Below are positions 16,938 to 25,162 of a DNA stretch of 64,000 nt, in pieces. Source of the DNA: CAJQLB01 sp041392065. GTDB lineage: Bacteria; Bacteroidota; Bacteroidia; Flavobacteriales; Flavobacteriaceae. Each line of letters begins with the position of its first letter. Within the stretch, counting starts at the first letter, position 1. Below the pieces are notes generated by a model. That model did not search any database, was not told the DNA's origin, and saw only the letters and a program-made list of their open reading frames with translations. The stretch lies in the NCBI GenBank assembly GCA_041392065.1, contig JAWKMU010000001.1, positions 186,001 through 250,000 on the forward strand, read 5' to 3'. The translations under genes were made by a program, and so were the position numbers.

Positions 16938-18665
16938 TTATTCTTTTTTCTCATATACAATTTTACCATCAAAAATAGTCATGACAACTTCAGTATTAAG
17001 AATTTCAGCTTCTTCTACTGTCATTAAATCCTGATTGTAAATGGTGAAATCGGCAAGTTTTCCAACGCTAATTGATCCTTTAATGTCTTCTTCAAAGGCC
17101 CCAAAAGCAGCGTCTAAAGTATATGATTTTAGCGCTTGTTCTCTTGTCATTTTTTGTTCAGGTTCGTAGCCTCCTTCAGGAGTTCCTTTTAATGTTTTTC
17201 GACTTACACTAGCGTAAAAACTAGCAATAGGATTTAAAGGTTCTACAGGAACATCTGTTCCATTAACAATTGGAATACCACTTTGCAACAAATCTTGCCA
17301 CATGTAAGCACCTTCCTTAATGCGTTTTTCTCCTAAACGATCGATTGCCCAAGGCCTATCTGAGGACATATGTACAGCTTGCATAGCAGGAATTACTCCT
17401 AATTTTGCAAATCTTGGAATATCATCTGGATGCAAATGTTGCGCATGTTCTATTCTAAATCTATGATCACTTCCTAACATTGATAATTCGTTTAAAGCAG
17501 CTTCATAGCGATTTAATATTTCCCTGTTAGCACGATCACCTATGGCATGTGAGCATACCTGAAACCCATTTTGAAGTCCTTTACGTGATGTTTTATCTAC
17601 CATTCCCATTGGAAGCGTTTCATGTCCATAATGATCTGGTCTGTCTGTATAAGGTTCAAGAAGCCAAGCGCCTCTATTTCCTAAGGCACCATCACAGTTT
17701 AATTTTATAGATCGAATAGTATAACGATGATTAGGATCAATATTTGGACCTTTTTCGTACCATTCATTTAGCAGTTCTTCGTCCCAACCAGTTAACATGG
17801 CATAGATTCTAATATTCATATTGCCTTCAGCATTCATTTTATCATAAAGCGCTATAGTTTCTCTACCAATGCCAGCATCGTGAAAACTAGTGATGCCATT
17901 TTTGTAACATGCTTCAATAGCTAAATTAAAGGCTTGCATATCTGACTCTGGAGTATTTTCTGGAATATGTTTGCCGATTAATGATTGGGCACGTTCACTA
18001 AAAATGCCTGTTGGTCTGCCAAATTCATCAACAATTACTTCACCTCCTTCAATGTCATAGTTTTTAATACCATCTGCTGATAGTGATAGTAGTCCAGCAA
18101 TTTCCATTGCTTTTGCATTTGCAAAGCCAGCATGACCACTTGCATGGCTTAAATACACTGGATTATCAGGTGAAACTTCACTTAAAAGGTGATGGGTTTG
18201 AAATCCTTTAACCATAAATTCTGGTAAACTGTCCCATTTGCTTTGATGCCATCCTCTTCCTGTAATCCACTCACCAGGTTTGGCGGTTTTAACTCTTTCA
18301 GCAACAGCATCGATTATTTCCTGATAGCTTGTAGTGTTAATAAGATCTAGGCGAAGCTCGTTATAACCCATTCCCATAAAATGACCATGTCCTTCAATTA
18401 ATCCAGGAGTCATTGTTTTTCCTTTAAGGTCAATAAGTTGCGTTAGTTCATTTTGGTAGTTTTCAGCTTCTTCAAAACTTCCTAAAAAAAGAATTTTATT
18501 GTCTTTAATGGCAATTGCTTCAACCGTAGGTTGGTTATCATCAACAGTATAAATGGTACCACCATAAATGATCATTGTAGCAAACTCTTTGTTTTTATCA
18601 GAACAAGAGCTAAAGAAAAGGAGGCTAAATGCTAAAAGGTATAATAAAGAAAATCGAGATGTCAT
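16938..18665 (-). CDS. Exported lipoprotein amidohydrolase (YtcJ-like)
   Basis: The best start is the ATG at 18665 rather than an in-frame ATG ten codons upstream, because it places MTSRFSLLYLLAFSLLFFSS directly at the N-terminus. That signal ends in SSC followed by SDKNKE, a good lipobox. The remaining 575 residues are an amidohydrolase of the YtcJ group: an N-terminal metal site in EGHGHFMG, VCSHAIGDRANREIL and FRIEHAQHLHPDD for later His ligands, and NGTDVPVEPLNPIASF for the metal-binding Asp region. It probably hydrolyses an amide or cyclic amide outside the cytoplasm; the substrate is unknown. Monocistronic as far as can be seen. Confidence 0.88.
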   Translation of the reverse strand: MTSRFSLLYLLAFSLLFFSSCSDKNKEFATMIIYGGTIYTVDDNQPTVEAIAIKDNKILFLGSFEEAENYQNELTQLIDLKGKTMTPGLIEGHGHFMGMGYNELRLDLINTTSYQEIIDAVAERVKTAKPGEWITGRGWHQSKWDSLPEFMVKGFQTHHLLSEVSPDNPVYLSHASGHAGFANAKAMEIAGLLSLSADGIKNYDIEGGEVIVDEFGRPTGIFSERAQSLIGKHIPENTPESDMQAFNLAIEACYKNGITSFHDAGIGRETIALYDKMNAEGNMNIRIYAMLTGWDEELLNEWYEKGPNIDPNHRYTIRSIKLNCDGALGNRGAWLLEPYTDRPDHYGHETLPMGMVDKTSRKGLQNGFQVCSHAIGDRANREILNRYEAALNELSMLGSDHRFRIEHAQHLHPDDIPRFAKLGVIPAMQAVHMSSDRPWAIDRLGEKRIKEGAYMWQDLLQSGIPIVNGTDVPVEPLNPIASFYASVSRKTLKGTPEGGYEPEQKMTREQALKSYTLDAAFGAFEEDIKGSISVGKLADFTIYNQDLMTVEEAEILNTEVVMTIFDGKIVYEKKE

Positions 18666-18813
18666 GCTGGTTAATTTTAAGAATGTAAGATACAATATTT
18701 TGAGAAAAAACTATCATAAGAATCTAATGAGTAAGGTCATGTTATTGATAATTAGATTTAAAATAGTTTAAATGAAACTTTAACAGCATTTTTTTGATGA
18801 CAAATTGTAATTG

Positions 18814-18822
18814 TTTCGATGA
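18814..18822. promoter_or_regulatory. Inverted copy of the TCATCGAAA box
   Basis: TTTCGATGA is the reverse complement of TCATCGAAA and lies 47-48 nt before TGCTATTAAT at 18862. In the candidate units near 37736 and 44399 the direct box occupies nearly the same distance. There is no good -7 element here, only TAAACTTAG at 18852-18860. Confidence 0.3.
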
Positions 18823-18861
18823 GAAGGTATCAGGAAGAAACTATATAAGAATAAACTTAGT

Positions 18862-18941
18862 TGCTATTAATTGAATAAAGAGGGGAATTATTTTTTAGGG
18901 TTACTAAGTTAAGAGCTGCTTTTTTAAAGTAGCTCTTTTTT
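18862..18941 (+). ncRNA. Candidate small RNA opposite the 3' end of the CHAT gene
   Basis: Begins with TGCTATTAAT, the word that begins the two better candidates at 37783 and 44446. It ends in a plus-direction terminator: AAGAGCTGCTTT (18911-18922) pairs with AAAGTAGCTCTT (18926-18937, one G-U), followed by six T. The U-run is on the plus strand only, so this hairpin does not serve the minus-strand CHAT gene that ends at 18940. Without a strong -7 element this is the weakest of the three candidates. Confidence 0.35.
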
Positions 18942-21900
18942 ATTTTAAGTTCTTCTTACTTCTGTAAAAGTAAAAAAAGAGGAAGCCAATAATAGATACT
19001 GCAAGTAGTAAAAAGAGCCATAAAGGTTGCGATGTCGAAATTTCTATTGGAGCTGTGTCGCCAATTAAGACCAAACCTGCCCAATATTGAGGTGATAAAG
19101 TTCTACCTTCTGCAGAAGCTATATAATCCAGTTTAGCTTGCTGTAAAGCTTTGTCTTTTGATAAGCCATTTTTTAAGTAGTTATAAAAAGATTCTATAAT
19201 TTTTGTACTGGATTGTTCATCAATTTTCCATAAGCTTGTTAATATACTTTCGCTGCCAGCATAATTAAAGGCGTGTGCCAACGAGATCATGCCTTCTCCG
19301 GATTGGTAAGTTGGTTTCCCTGTTTCGCAAGCTGTTAGGATGGCAAGGTTGGAGTTTAAGTTTTGATTGTATACTTCGTAGGTGTAAAGCGAGTTGTTTA
19401 CATCGTTATTGTCTTTTGCAAAAATTAATCTTGATAGTTCAGGTGATAAGTTATTGGACTCTGCATGTGTGCCAATATGAATGATTTTATGTTCATTAGC
19501 CTCATTTGTGAAAACATGTTTTGATGCTTTTTCATTTATAAATGAAGTTCCTTTAAATAGTTTGGAATAGTTCTTTGCCAGATTAACGCTAAAAGGTTGT
19601 GGTAACAGTGTTAAATAAGTTTTGTCAAGGTTTATAGAGTCTGTAATAGAAAGGCTATAGTTTTTCTTCATTTTATCGTTGAACTCTGGAGCGAAAGCCA
19701 CAAAATTGTTGTTGTACTCAATGGGTTTTTTGTCCTTGTCAAGTAGTAAAAGGCTGTAATTATAGGCGATACTATACTTAGAGAGTAGGCTATTTTTTGA
19801 TAACTCTTTAAAAGTTTCAATTTTGGTTGGCGTAAGGGTTTCAAAGCTTAAATTAAAAAGCTCTCCATCAGGAATAATAATAATATTTTCGGTCTCAATA
19901 TCATTTTCAAAAGGCTTCCAAAGGGAATTGTATAATTGGTATAAGGTTGTACTAGTTTTTTCTTCATCAAATTGGTTTTCTGATAAGGATAAAATCTTCT
20001 CTTGAAGGTCTACTACATTTAAAGAAACAAAATTTTGGTTATTAGGTGTAATAACAAAAGCATAGAGTATGTTTTTTACAAAAATATAGCGTATCACCGT
20101 AGTGTTTTCAGGTATTTTGGATTGTAAGTTGGAGAGTGATGTTTCAATTTTAGAATACCTCATTTTAAAATATTTTGGGTATTCTCGTTGTAGTGTATCA
20201 AGAAATGTTTGCCATGATTTTTCAGTTTTTAAGAAGCTGTCAAATGTAGTTGAAGCATTATTTAAGCTATTACTAATACTGTTTTTTAAGTTGTTTTCAC
20301 GTTCAAGAATTTTTTCTGGAACATCTGAAAAACCTAAACTATTTTTTAAGTTTAAGCGAGTCCTTATTCTGTTGTAAATACTGGATTCGTGTTGCTCCAG
20401 AAGTTTGTTTAAATTGCTTTGATCGTGGTTTGCCTCGAAAAGCTTTAAAGACAGTTGTTTTGAAAAATCTGTGATATCTTTATATTCCTCAAGTAAAAGA
20501 TTTATGTCTTCATTTTTATAAATAGAACCTTTTCGTTTTTCAAGTATTTTTGCTGCATAGTCCAATTGGTTGATTTGCTCAGATAAAAAATTATTGTTTT
20601 TGTTTTTCTCACTAACGAACAAAGCCTTTGTTTTAAGCAATATCAGTTTTGGTTTATTAAACTCTATATGTATAGAGTCTGCTTTAGTACTTGCATTTTT
20701 AAGTCTTTTGTCTAAATATTTCTCAGTTGTTTCTACCCACGATAGGGTTTTTTCGTATTCATTCAATAGGTAATTTACCTCAGCTAAATTTAATAGATGT
20801 TTTGCCAAAGAAAAATTAGTGTCATCATGTTGTTTTGATACATATTCATAAGCTTCAAAAGCTGTTTTTAGGGCATTTTCCTTTTTACCATAATTAGCCA
20901 TAAACAATGCTTTGTTGCGCAAAAAGCCAAGAAACTCCATGTCGTAATTTTCTCCTAAGGCTTTTTTAAACAAAGGTTCGCTTTCAGTATAATATTTTTC
21001 TGCAAGTTGTTGGTTTTCTTGTCCTAAATGTGCTTGAGCAAGTGCATATAATCCAGCAGCTTTCCAATAAGGACTTTCTATATTATATGTTGCTAACTTG
21101 TCTAAGGCCATATTTAATTTTTCTATGGCTTTGTCATATTCTTTTAATGAAATAAGGGATTGCCCAATTTGTATTAGCATGCTAGCATGAGTTATGTCAT
21201 TGGGTTCAAGATTTTTTTTGGTTTCGTTGTAAGAGAAGGTGATTATTTCATTAGCTTTTTTAAGGTTGCCTTGCTCATTATAAAACACAGCAAGATTTGT
21301 AATGGCTCTATTTTTAAATCGTTTGGCTTTAGAAACAGTGCCTTCATCCAAACTATTATCAATAACTTTTTGGTAAGTGTCGATAACGTTATTTTGGGTT
21401 TCAATAGCATTTGCCAAATCGCCTTCAGAGTACTCTAAAAGTGATATGTTAGATTTGATAACGTTACCTAAATAAAGATTTTCTATGTTGTCGCCTTTTG
21501 CTGTGGTTATGGTCTTAATGGCTTTATTATAGTAGTATTTGGCACTGTCTAATTTAGATGAAAGCCACATTGATGCTCCAACTGCATTATAACTGTCAGA
21601 TAATTGATTTTTTGAGGTCGCGCTGTAAGATTCGAAATTTTTTAATGCTGTTAAAAAATAAGACTTTGCTTCATTTATATTTCCTAACGATAAGTATGTT
21701 GCTCCTATATTGTAACGAACTTTGCCAATTTCTTCTGGGTTAGCATTTTCTAATTTTAAGACAGCGTCCAATGCTTGCTTTGTTATTTCTAAGGATTTTT
21801 GGTTTTTACCAATTTCGTCATAATAATCAGCAATACTAAGATACGATTTGTAAAGTGTTCGGTTGTTTTTGGTTTTTAATTTGAGATTTTCCAAAAATAT

Positions 21901-22179
21901 TTCGGAAGCTTTTTCACCACGAGATGCGGTAAATTTCAGCATCTCTATTTTCCCAATATAATAAGGGTATTTGTATAAGGAGTCTTGTAAATTGTTCTTT
22001 TCTAAATAAGATATTTGAGCCTTTAACGAAGAATCAGCTTTTTTAACTAAGTCTTTTACCAAAAATGAATCTATAATTTTTGTGTTGAGGAGATTTTCAT
22101 TTTGCGAAAAAGCACAAAAATGAGCTAAAAGTATGAAACAAAAAGCAACTTTGTAAAAATAGCATTGAGCATATTTCAT
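18940..22179 (-). CDS. TPR-CHAT protease, exported or membrane-anchored
   Basis: The ATG at 22179 is preferred. It starts a signal-like segment (MKYAQCYFYKVAFCFILLAH) and leaves 13 nt after the upstream gene, whereas the longer 1107-codon frame overlaps that gene by 71 nt. The 1079-residue product has many TPR units over about residues 60-600 (for example EEIGKVRYNIGATYLSLGNI and KAAGLYALAQAHLGQENQQL), then a caspase-like CHAT domain. HIGTHAE gives His905 and LTACETGK gives Cys951, the expected catalytic dyad, followed by SGEGMISLAHAFNYAGSESI. A C-terminal membrane segment (WLFLLLAVSIIGFLFFYFY) precedes RSKKNLK. It is the last gene of an operon with an ECF sigma factor and a membrane TPR protein. 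Its protease target is unknown; the anti-sigma-like neighbour is the obvious candidate. Confidence 0.88.
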   Translation of the reverse strand: MKYAQCYFYKVAFCFILLAHFCAFSQNENLLNTKIIDSFLVKDLVKKADSSLKAQISYLEKNNLQDSLYKYPYYIGKIEMLKFTASRGEKASEIFLENLKLKTKNNRTLYKSYLSIADYYDEIGKNQKSLEITKQALDAVLKLENANPEEIGKVRYNIGATYLSLGNINEAKSYFLTALKNFESYSATSKNQLSDSYNAVGASMWLSSKLDSAKYYYNKAIKTITTAKGDNIENLYLGNVIKSNISLLEYSEGDLANAIETQNNVIDTYQKVIDNSLDEGTVSKAKRFKNRAITNLAVFYNEQGNLKKANEIITFSYNETKKNLEPNDITHASMLIQIGQSLISLKEYDKAIEKLNMALDKLATYNIESPYWKAAGLYALAQAHLGQENQQLAEKYYTESEPLFKKALGENYDMEFLGFLRNKALFMANYGKKENALKTAFEAYEYVSKQHDDTNFSLAKHLLNLAEVNYLLNEYEKTLSWVETTEKYLDKRLKNASTKADSIHIEFNKPKLILLKTKALFVSEKNKNNNFLSEQINQLDYAAKILEKRKGSIYKNEDINLLLEEYKDITDFSKQLSLKLFEANHDQSNLNKLLEQHESSIYNRIRTRLNLKNSLGFSDVPEKILERENNLKNSISNSLNNASTTFDSFLKTEKSWQTFLDTLQREYPKYFKMRYSKIETSLSNLQSKIPENTTVIRYIFVKNILYAFVITPNNQNFVSLNVVDLQEKILSLSENQFDEEKTSTTLYQLYNSLWKPFENDIETENIIIIPDGELFNLSFETLTPTKIETFKELSKNSLLSKYSIAYNYSLLLLDKDKKPIEYNNNFVAFAPEFNDKMKKNYSLSITDSINLDKTYLTLLPQPFSVNLAKNYSKLFKGTSFINEKASKHVFTNEANEHKIIHIGTHAESNNLSPELSRLIFAKDNNDVNNSLYTYEVYNQNLNSNLAILTACETGKPTYQSGEGMISLAHAFNYAGSESILTSLWKIDEQSSTKIIESFYNYLKNGLSKDKALQQAKLDYIASAEGRTLSPQYWAGLVLIGDTAPIEISTSQPLWLFLLLAVSIIGFLFFYFYRSKKNLK

Positions 22180-22192
22180 ATAAAGAGAAATA

Positions 22193-22924
22193 TTAATCGT
22201 ATAGTTCAGTAAGAATTTTTTTGCTATTATCAACTGTACTAAAGGTAAGATTTTTTTTCGCAAGTTCTACATTATTAGCTTTTAAGTAAGCCAATCCTAA
22301 ATAATAATAGGCTTCATTTTTAAAGGCAGAAGCGTCTAAATTAGTTACAACTTGCAAATATTCAATCGCTTTTGTCTCTTGCTTGTTTGCTAATTGAGCC
22401 ATCCCTAAAAAGTAATTTAACGTATCGTTTTTTGATGAATTTTTAAGTAGTGGTTCCCATTTTAAAATGGCTTTTTTATACTCACCTTGTTTATAATCTA
22501 CCATAGCATCATAAAAAACAAAGTTTTGATTTTCGCTCATCAGAGTTGGTAATCCTGGATCTGGAGAAAAATATTTAGTATATAATTTTTCGTTTTTATT
22601 GCCACTTAAAAACCAGAAGCTTCCTAATGCTATGACCAAAATGGCTGCAGCAGCAATTTTTTTGAAGTGTAAAAATTTAACTGGAGCTACTTTATTGTTA
22701 GTATTATCCAATAATTCTTCGTGAAAAGTGTTAAGTTTTTCTTTCAAAGCTTGAGACTCAATACCTAAGAGCAAAGTTTTAATGTCTGTTACTTGCACTT
22801 CAAACTCTTTGTCGTTTTTAAGTCTTTCATTAAATGCTTGGAGTTCTTCAGAGGTTGCGGTTTTGTTTAAACAGCGTTCTATAAACTCAAGTTGCTCCTG
22901 TGTTATGTTTGTGTTTGGGCTCAT
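22193..22924 (-). CDS. Membrane TPR protein, putative anti-sigma factor
   Basis: 243 residues. The N-terminal 80 or so are helical and acidic (ITQEQLEFIERCLNKTATSE), like the cytoplasmic part of Bacteroidota anti-sigma proteins. One transmembrane helix follows (KIAAAAILVIALGSFWFL, about residues 87-105). The outer part carries two to three TPR units (YKQGEYKKAILKWEPLLKN, NEAYYYLGLAYLKANNVELA). It begins one base after the sigma gene stop and precedes the TPR-CHAT gene, so it probably tethers and restrains the sigma factor and senses something through its TPR domain. No zinc-binding anti-sigma motif is present, so the assignment rests on topology and operon position. Confidence 0.72.
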   Translation of the reverse strand: MSPNTNITQEQLEFIERCLNKTATSEELQAFNERLKNDKEFEVQVTDIKTLLLGIESQALKEKLNTFHEELLDNTNNKVAPVKFLHFKKIAAAAILVIALGSFWFLSGNKNEKLYTKYFSPDPGLPTLMSENQNFVFYDAMVDYKQGEYKKAILKWEPLLKNSSKNDTLNYFLGMAQLANKQETKAIEYLQVVTNLDASAFKNEAYYYLGLAYLKANNVELAKKNLTFSTVDNSKKILTELYD

Positions 22925-22925
22925 C

Positions 22926-23516
22926 TTATTTTAGGTTTAGGGCCATTTCTCTTAGTTTTTGCATGCACCTGTACTTTTTATTTCTTGTTGATGCTGCATC
23001 TAATTGTAACTCTTTTGCAATGTCTTTTATCGACTTTTTCTCAAAATAAAACTTTGTTAATAAGGACTTACATGATAAGCCCAAATCTTTAAAAGCATAC
23101 ATTACGCTTTGTAATCGTTCATCATTGATTTTGTCATCATTAATTTTTTCAAAATCTGTTTCAGAACCCTCTACGTCTACTATAGTTGATGATACAACAG
23201 TTTTTCTATAATTTTTCGAACGTAAATAATCCATCCATTTATGTTTAGCTATGGTATACAAATAGCCATTTATTGAGTTTTCATTTTCTGGCACAAACTT
23301 ATCTTGTTTAACATTTCTCCAAAAGGCAAGAAAAGCATCCTGAAAAATGTCTTTGGCATGTTCTTTTGTGCCGTTGTTTTTTAAAATTAAAATTTCAATT
23401 TTCGGATAATTGGTTTTGTACAAATGCTTGAGTGCTTCAGTTTCATTGATTTTTATGGCATCAATGAGCTGGTTTTGTTCTGATGTTTGGTAGAATTTAG
23501 TTTTAACAGGCTGCAT
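22926..23516 (-). CDS. ECF-type RNA polymerase sigma factor
   Basis: 196 residues. Region 2 is visible as HAKDIFQDAFLAFWRNVKQ with YTIAKHKWMDYLRS (-10 recognition and melting). Region 4 is SCKSLLTKFYFEKKSIKDIA followed by KELQLDAASTRNKKYRCMQK, an HTH for the -35 element. The length and lack of extra domains fit an ECF group sigma. It leads a three-gene operon with a TPR anti-sigma-like membrane protein and a TPR-CHAT protease. Such operons are recurrent in Bacteroidota, but their signals are mostly unknown. Confidence 0.9.
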   Translation of the reverse strand: MQPVKTKFYQTSEQNQLIDAIKINETEALKHLYKTNYPKIEILILKNNGTKEHAKDIFQDAFLAFWRNVKQDKFVPENENSINGYLYTIAKHKWMDYLRSKNYRKTVVSSTIVDVEGSETDFEKINDDKINDERLQSVMYAFKDLGLSCKSLLTKFYFEKKSIKDIAKELQLDAASTRNKKYRCMQKLREMALNLK

Positions 23517-23657
23517 TTCAAGTATAAATATATACTAATCAGCCAATAAATCAAACCTAATTCTTTAATCTGCCGTTTTTCAAGCTTAATGTTTGTTTTG
23601 TTAATTATCGTCACTTTATCATCGAATTAAATAATTAATGTCATCAAAAAATTAAAT

Positions 23658-23665
23658 TACCTTTG
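23658..23665 (+). promoter_or_regulatory. -7 element for era (TACCTTTG)
   Basis: TACCTTTG fits TAnnTTTG exactly and lies 17 nt before the era ATG. The same word with the same flanks (ATTACCTTTG) precedes der. Confidence 0.65.
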
Positions 23666-23682
23666 TAGTCTAAATTTAATTT

Positions 23683-24564
23683 ATGCACAAAGCAGGCTTT
23701 GTAAACATTATCGGAAATCCTAACGTAGGAAAATCTACTTTGATGAATGCTTTTGTAGGCGAAAAATTATCGATTATTACTTCTAAGGCTCAAACAACTC
23801 GTCATCGAATTTTAGGCATTGTTAATGGCGATGATTTTCAAGTAGTTTTATCTGATACACCTGGAATTATTAAGCCAGCTTACGAGCTACAATCGTCTAT
23901 GATGGATTTTGTAAAATCTGCCTTTGATGATGCAGATATTTTGATTTATATGGTTGAAATAGGTGAAAAAGAGCTTAAAGACGAAGTGTTTTTCAATAAA
24001 ATAACCCATTCTAAAATTCCAGTGCTTTTGTTACTTAACAAAATTGATACATCAAACCAAGAGCAATTAGAAGAACAAGCTGCATTATGGCAACAAAAAG
24101 TGTCTAATGCTGAGTTTTATCCAATTTCAGCTTTAGAAGGATTTAATGTAAAAGAAGTTTTTGATAGAATTATTGAACTTTTGCCAGAATCGCCACCATT
24201 TTACCCAAAAGACCAACTAACAGATAAGCCAGAGCGTTTTTTTGTGAATGAAACCATCAGAGAGAAAATTTTAATGCATTATAAAAAAGAAATTCCTTAT
24301 GCAGTTGAAGTTGAAACTGAAGAGTTTTTTGAAGAAGAAAACATTATCAGAATGCGTTCAGTAATTATGGTAGAACGTGAAACCCAAAAAGGAATCATTA
24401 TTGGTCACAAAGGGTTTGCCTTAAAGCGTATTGGTGTTGAAGCCAGAAAAGATTTAGAACAGTTTTTTGGTAAACAAGTCCATTTGGAACTTTATGTAAA
24501 AGTGAACAAAAATTGGCGAAGCAATCAAAACCAGTTAAAGCGATTTGGATATAACCAAAAATAG
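23683..24564 (+). CDS. era: GTPase Era
   Basis: 293 residues, full length. The G domain has GNPNVGKST (G1), a switch region with TTRHRILGI, DTPG (G3) and LLNKID (G4). The C-terminal KH domain contains VIMVERETQKGIIIGHKGFA. Era binds the 3' end of 16S rRNA and couples GTP hydrolysis to 30S maturation at the inner membrane. It has its own Bacteroidota promoter element and is divergent from the sigma/CHAT operon. Confidence 0.98.
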   Translation: MHKAGFVNIIGNPNVGKSTLMNAFVGEKLSIITSKAQTTRHRILGIVNGDDFQVVLSDTPGIIKPAYELQSSMMDFVKSAFDDADILIYMVEIGEKELKDEVFFNKITHSKIPVLLLLNKIDTSNQEQLEEQAALWQQKVSNAEFYPISALEGFNVKEVFDRIIELLPESPPFYPKDQLTDKPERFFVNETIREKILMHYKKEIPYAVEVETEEFFEEENIIRMRSVIMVERETQKGIIIGHKGFALKRIGVEARKDLEQFFGKQVHLELYVKVNKNWRSNQNQLKRFGYNQK

Positions 24565-24566
24565 AC

Positions 24567-25085
24567 TTAGTGTTCTGAGTGTATACCTTTACTTCTAAGT
24601 GTATCTCTCATAAATTGATGAAGTAAATGCATTTCTGGATTTCCAGTAGCTTTCCCAATTCTGCCAGCAAAATAGAGAGCAAACCAGATTACAACCATAA
24701 AAAGCGTTATAAATAACTGAATGGCATAATCGTTTTCTAAGGACCAATTGGTATAAGCCCAAATTCCAAAACCAATAAATAAGCCTATAACTACAAAATG
24801 AAAAAACATAAACATAGTCCAAACAGTTGGGTTCGGACCAAACAAACCATAAATTGTACTGCTTTTGTTATCCTCATTTTTGTTTATTTCCAAATGCAGT
24901 TGTGGTGACCAAAAATGTTGTTTTTGTTTTGGTAATTTTATAAAAACATGATCATCAACTCTAGAGACAATAAACTCAGATTGTGTTTTTTTTGTATTCT
25001 CAAAAAGAGTTAGAAGTTCTTCGTTGTCATGATTTACATTAAATTTAAATCTTGGTCTTAATACAACTTCGTTACTTAATTGCAT
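24567..25085 (-). CDS. Conserved membrane protein, function unknown
   Basis: 172 residues. About 85 soluble residues (RPRFKFNVNHDNEELLTLFE, then HVFIKLPKQKQHFWSPQLHL) precede two transmembrane helices (MFMFFHFVVIGLFIGFGIWA and LFITLFMVVIWFALYFAG). The soluble part resembles START/SRPBCC-like beta structure, but I cannot assign a family. It converges on era with a two-base gap and diverges from der, placing it between two ribosome-assembly GTPases, an arrangement that may be conserved in relatives. Confidence 0.7.
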   Translation of the reverse strand: MQLSNEVVLRPRFKFNVNHDNEELLTLFENTKKTQSEFIVSRVDDHVFIKLPKQKQHFWSPQLHLEINKNEDNKSSTIYGLFGPNPTVWTMFMFFHFVVIGLFIGFGIWAYTNWSLENDYAIQLFITLFMVVIWFALYFAGRIGKATGNPEMHLLHQFMRDTLRSKGIHSEH

Positions 25086-25136
25086 AATAAATAAATAAAC
25101 ACACCAATTTAAGATTTTTTTTCACATAGGAAACAT

Positions 25137-25144
25137 TACCTTTG
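25137..25144 (+). promoter_or_regulatory. -7 element for der (TACCTTTG)
   Basis: Exact TAnnTTTG match. The in-frame ATG at 25163 lies 18 nt downstream; the earlier frame-open codon at 25142 falls inside this element, so 25163 is the true start. Confidence 0.65.
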
Positions 25145-25162
25145 CAGCGAATTTTTATTTGT

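Noticed and set aside
18940..22263. Longer start of the TPR-CHAT gene at 22263
   Set aside because: It would overlap the upstream gene by 71 nt and add a non-signal-like stretch; the ATG at 22179 begins a clean signal segment.
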